Positions 61,849 through 64,000 of a stretch of 64,000 nt of DNA are shown in pieces; position 1 is the stretch's first letter; each line of letters opens with the position of its first letter. The stretch is from Neisseria sp. Marseille-Q6792 (GTDB taxonomy: Bacteria > Pseudomonadota > Gammaproteobacteria > Burkholderiales > Neisseriaceae): positions 434,001-498,000 of the forward strand of contig NZ_OW969598.1 in NCBI RefSeq assembly GCF_943181435.1, written 5' to 3'. The notes under the pieces are model-generated. The model worked only from the letters and a program-made list of their open reading frames with translations, was not told the origin of the DNA and did no database searches. The translations under genes and the position numbers were made by a program.

Positions 61849-64000
61849 CTACTGCCCGCTCCGACCCGTATTATTTACCTTTCGTTTTTTTATTTTAATT
61901 GAAACCGATTTTTTTGCCCTTTTCTTCGGCAGCGCGGCAACAGACTTACCTCTTTCCTTTGCCTTGCAGTCTCGGGCTGCTTTTTTCTTTGCAACAGTTT
62001 TCGGTTTGCTTTGCACAACCGCCTTTGCCGGCTTGGTATATTGGGATGATTTAATCTTCCTCCGCCTGCCCGCAACTCCTCCTGCAATCAAAATAAAATC
62101 AATTTTACTGGTATTCAAATCAGCACGGGCAACTTTAACGGTAACCCTATCCCCCATGTTGAAACGGATTCCGCTGCGTTCGCCTTCTATCGCCATGATT
62201 TCAGGTCGGAAGTTGAAATAGTCTTCGCCCAAATCGCTGATGTGTACCAAGCCGTCAATGTGGATGCCGTCCAAGGTAACGAAGAGGCCGAAGTTGGTCA
62301 TGCCGGAGATTTTGCCTTCGAATATTTCGCCGACTTTATCGCGCATATAATAGGTTTTCAGCCAGTTTTCCACGTCGCGGCTGGCGTCGTCGGCACGGCG
62401 CTCACAGAACGAGGTATGCACGCCCAAAGCCTGCCAGCTTTTGTTTGGCGTGTAGGTTTGCTGGTTCAACACGGCTTTAATGGCGCGGTGTACGGTCAGG
62501 TCGGGATAGCGGCGGATGGGCGAGGTGAAGTGGGCGTATGCTTCGTAGGCAAGGCCGAAATGCCCTTCGCAATGCGGTTCGTACACCGCCTGCTGCATGG
62601 AGCGCAACATCATGACTTGCAGCAATTCGGCATCGGGCCTGCCTTTGAACTGTTCGGCAAGTGCGGCATAGTCTTTCGGCGACGGGTTGTCGCCACCGCC
62701 AAGTTGAAGCCCCAACAGACCGAGCTGCTCGCGCAGGGTGGCGAGTTTTTCGGGCGTGGGGCCCAAATGGTTGCGGAACAAAGCCGTATGCTTGTTTTTC
62801 AACAGGAAATCCGCCGCGCAAACATTCGCCGCCAACATACATTCTTCAATCAGCTTGTGGGCTTCATTACGGACAACGGGGACGATTTTTTCAATTTTAC
62901 CGTTGTCGTCGAAAAGCATTTGGGTTTCGATGCTATCAAACTCCACCGCGCCGCGTTCGAAGCGTTTTTTCTGAAGGATTTTGAAGAGTTTGTAGAGGGT
63001 GTCAATTTGGGCTTTGTGCGGATGGTCGAGGCTGTCTGAAATCCAATCCCAGACTTGATTGTAAGTCAGACGGGCATGAGAGCGCATCACGGCGGGGTAG
63101 AAGCGGTATTCTTTAATATTGCCCGCGTAAGTGATGACCATATCGCACACCATGCACAAACGCTCGACATCGGGATTGAGCGAGCAGATGCCGTTGGACA
63201 GGTTTTCCGGCAACATGGGAATCACGCGGCGCGGGAAGTAAACACTGGTGCTGCGTTCCTGCGCATCCGTATCGATAGCGTCATCGGGGCGGACATAATG
63301 GCTGACATCGGCAATCGCCACGACCAAACGGTAATTGCGTCCGATTTTCTCGGCAAACACGGCATCGTCAAAATCGCGCGCCGTTTCGCCGTCTATCGTT
63401 ACCAAAGGCAAATCGCGCAAATCGACGCGGCCTTTCAAATCACTTTTACGAACATGGTCGGGGATTTTTCTCGCAGCTTTGGCACACGCTTCGCTGAATT
63501 GGTGCGGTAAATGGTGTTTGCGCACGGCGATTTCGATTTCCATGCCGCTGTCGGCATAATCGCCCAATACTTCAATGATTTTCGCCACGGCTGGGCGGTT
63601 TTGCTCGGGATAAGTCTCGATTTCGCCGACGATGACCTGACCGGATTCGGGTTTGAAATGCGCGACACTGTCAGGTTCCAAGACAATGCTTTGGTTCAGG
63701 CGTTTGTCTTCCGCTTCCAAAATCGCCACGCCGCGATCCATATAGAAACGGCCGACCACTTTGCTTTGCGCGCGTTCTACAATATCCAAAACCGTACCTG
63801 CGCGGCGGCCTCTGCGGTCAACACCGGCAGGGCGGACGGTAACAATGTCGCCGTGCATGATGCCGCGCATTTGGCGTTCGTATAAAACGAAATCGCCGTC
63901 TTTGGTGGGCGTAAGCGGTACGGCGAAGCCGAAACCGTCTTTGTGCGCCTCGACACGGCATTTGACCAAATCTAATTTGTCCGCCGCACAGACCGCACCG
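61849..64000 (-). CDS. rnr: Ribonuclease R, 5' end outside the window
   Basis: The frame runs off the right edge, so about the last 716 codons are visible. The protein has cold-shock domains (CRVEAHKDGFGFAVPL), the RNB catalytic core with the metal-binding Asp cluster in TIDGETARDFDDAVFAE, IADVSHYVRPDDAID, the PFYVRK-type region GHFGLAYEAYAHFTSPIRRYPDLTVHR, an S1 domain (GEIFEGKISGMTNFGLFVTL) and a Lys-rich tail. It degrades structured RNA 3' to 5' and helps in ribosome quality control. Confidence 0.95.
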   Translation of the reverse strand, partial: GAVCAADKLDLVKCRVEAHKDGFGFAVPLTPTKDGDFVLYERQMRGIMHGDIVTVRPAGVDRRGRRAGTVLDIVERAQSKVVGRFYMDRGVAILEAEDKRLNQSIVLEPDSVAHFKPESGQVIVGEIETYPEQNRPAVAKIIEVLGDYADSGMEIEIAVRKHHLPHQFSEACAKAARKIPDHVRKSDLKGRVDLRDLPLVTIDGETARDFDDAVFAEKIGRNYRLVVAIADVSHYVRPDDAIDTDAQERSTSVYFPRRVIPMLPENLSNGICSLNPDVERLCMVCDMVITYAGNIKEYRFYPAVMRSHARLTYNQVWDWISDSLDHPHKAQIDTLYKLFKILQKKRFERGAVEFDSIETQMLFDDNGKIEKIVPVVRNEAHKLIEECMLAANVCAADFLLKNKHTALFRNHLGPTPEKLATLREQLGLLGLQLGGGDNPSPKDYAALAEQFKGRPDAELLQVMMLRSMQQAVYEPHCEGHFGLAYEAYAHFTSPIRRYPDLTVHRAIKAVLNQQTYTPNKSWQALGVHTSFCERRADDASRDVENWLKTYYMRDKVGEIFEGKISGMTNFGLFVTLDGIHIDGLVHISDLGEDYFNFRPEIMAIEGERSGIRFNMGDRVTVKVARADLNTSKIDFILIAGGVAGRRRKIKSSQYTKPAKAVVQSKPKTVAKKKAARDCKAKERGKSVAALPKKRAKKSVSIKIKKRKVNNTGRSGQ

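Overview
The window is a piece of a pathogenic-type Neisseria chromosome, most likely N. meningitidis or a very close relative. The evidence is the dense scatter of the neisserial DNA uptake sequence (ATGCCGTCTGAA), often paired as inverted repeats that serve as terminators; two Correia elements; degenerate dRS3 repeats; neisserial housekeeping genes; and three phase-variable surface or glycan genes driven by simple repeats. Species and strain cannot be fixed from the sequence alone.

Layout. 1-5.1 kb: the tail of a metal P-type ATPase, a small membrane ORF, a Correia element, ferredoxin-NADP reductase (fpr), a kinase-like protein, threonine synthase and a lipoprotein. 5.2-9.2 kb: a large autotransporter split by a poly-C tract. 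9.4-15.6 kb: rarA, an hsdM remnant, an unusual HTH-RibBA fusion with its own operator-like inverted repeat, a phase-variable glycosyltransferase, a second Correia element, ribA and a GAF-like gene. 15.7-25.9 kb: tRNA-Leu, purM, the NarQ/NarP two-component system, mobA, ribE, a DUF815 ATPase, rpe and ruvB. 26-37.3 kb: cca, an ABC-F protein, an ArsC-like protein, a PpiD that seems to lack its parvulin domain, recR, the lol exporter genes, recD and a methyltransferase. 37.5-46.2 kb: lon behind a sigma-32-like promoter, HU, hom, a second ABC-F protein, two DUF4124-type periplasmic proteins and a phage-like HTH protein. 46.5-52.1 kb: ung, nfeD, an AT-rich Lav/AutB-type autotransporter inserted between diverged direct repeats, and the stomatin gene. 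52.2-64 kb: an AI-2E transporter, ybeD-lipB-lipA, two bacterioferritins, a candidate NrrF iron-regulated small RNA, an Xre regulator, glnD, guaB and the 3' part of rnr.

Functional themes. Riboflavin synthesis is spread over ribBA, ribA and ribE; the RibBA C-terminal domain has lost the zinc cysteines of GTP cyclohydrolase II, so the separate RibA must supply that step. Iron storage uses two Bfr subunits with complementary defects (one has the ferroxidase ligands, the other the haem Met), next to a Fur-box-like site and the candidate NrrF. Anaerobic and molybdenum functions sit together (narQP, mobA). lipB and lipA make lipoate.

Most notable. (1) All three contingency genes (the autotransporter at 5-9 kb, the glycosyltransferase at 13-14 kb, the AutB-like autotransporter at 48-50.7 kb) read as OFF in this assembly. 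(2) A repressor-like HTH domain is fused to RibBA, and a perfect 17-bp inverted repeat covers the -35 region of its own promoter. (3) The same palindrome, ATTGTTTACAATAT, lies upstream of both purM and guaB, suggesting an undescribed purine-gene regulatory site. (4) The autB insertion separates nfeD from its usual stomatin partner and leaves broken copies of ung, nfeD and stomatin at its borders.
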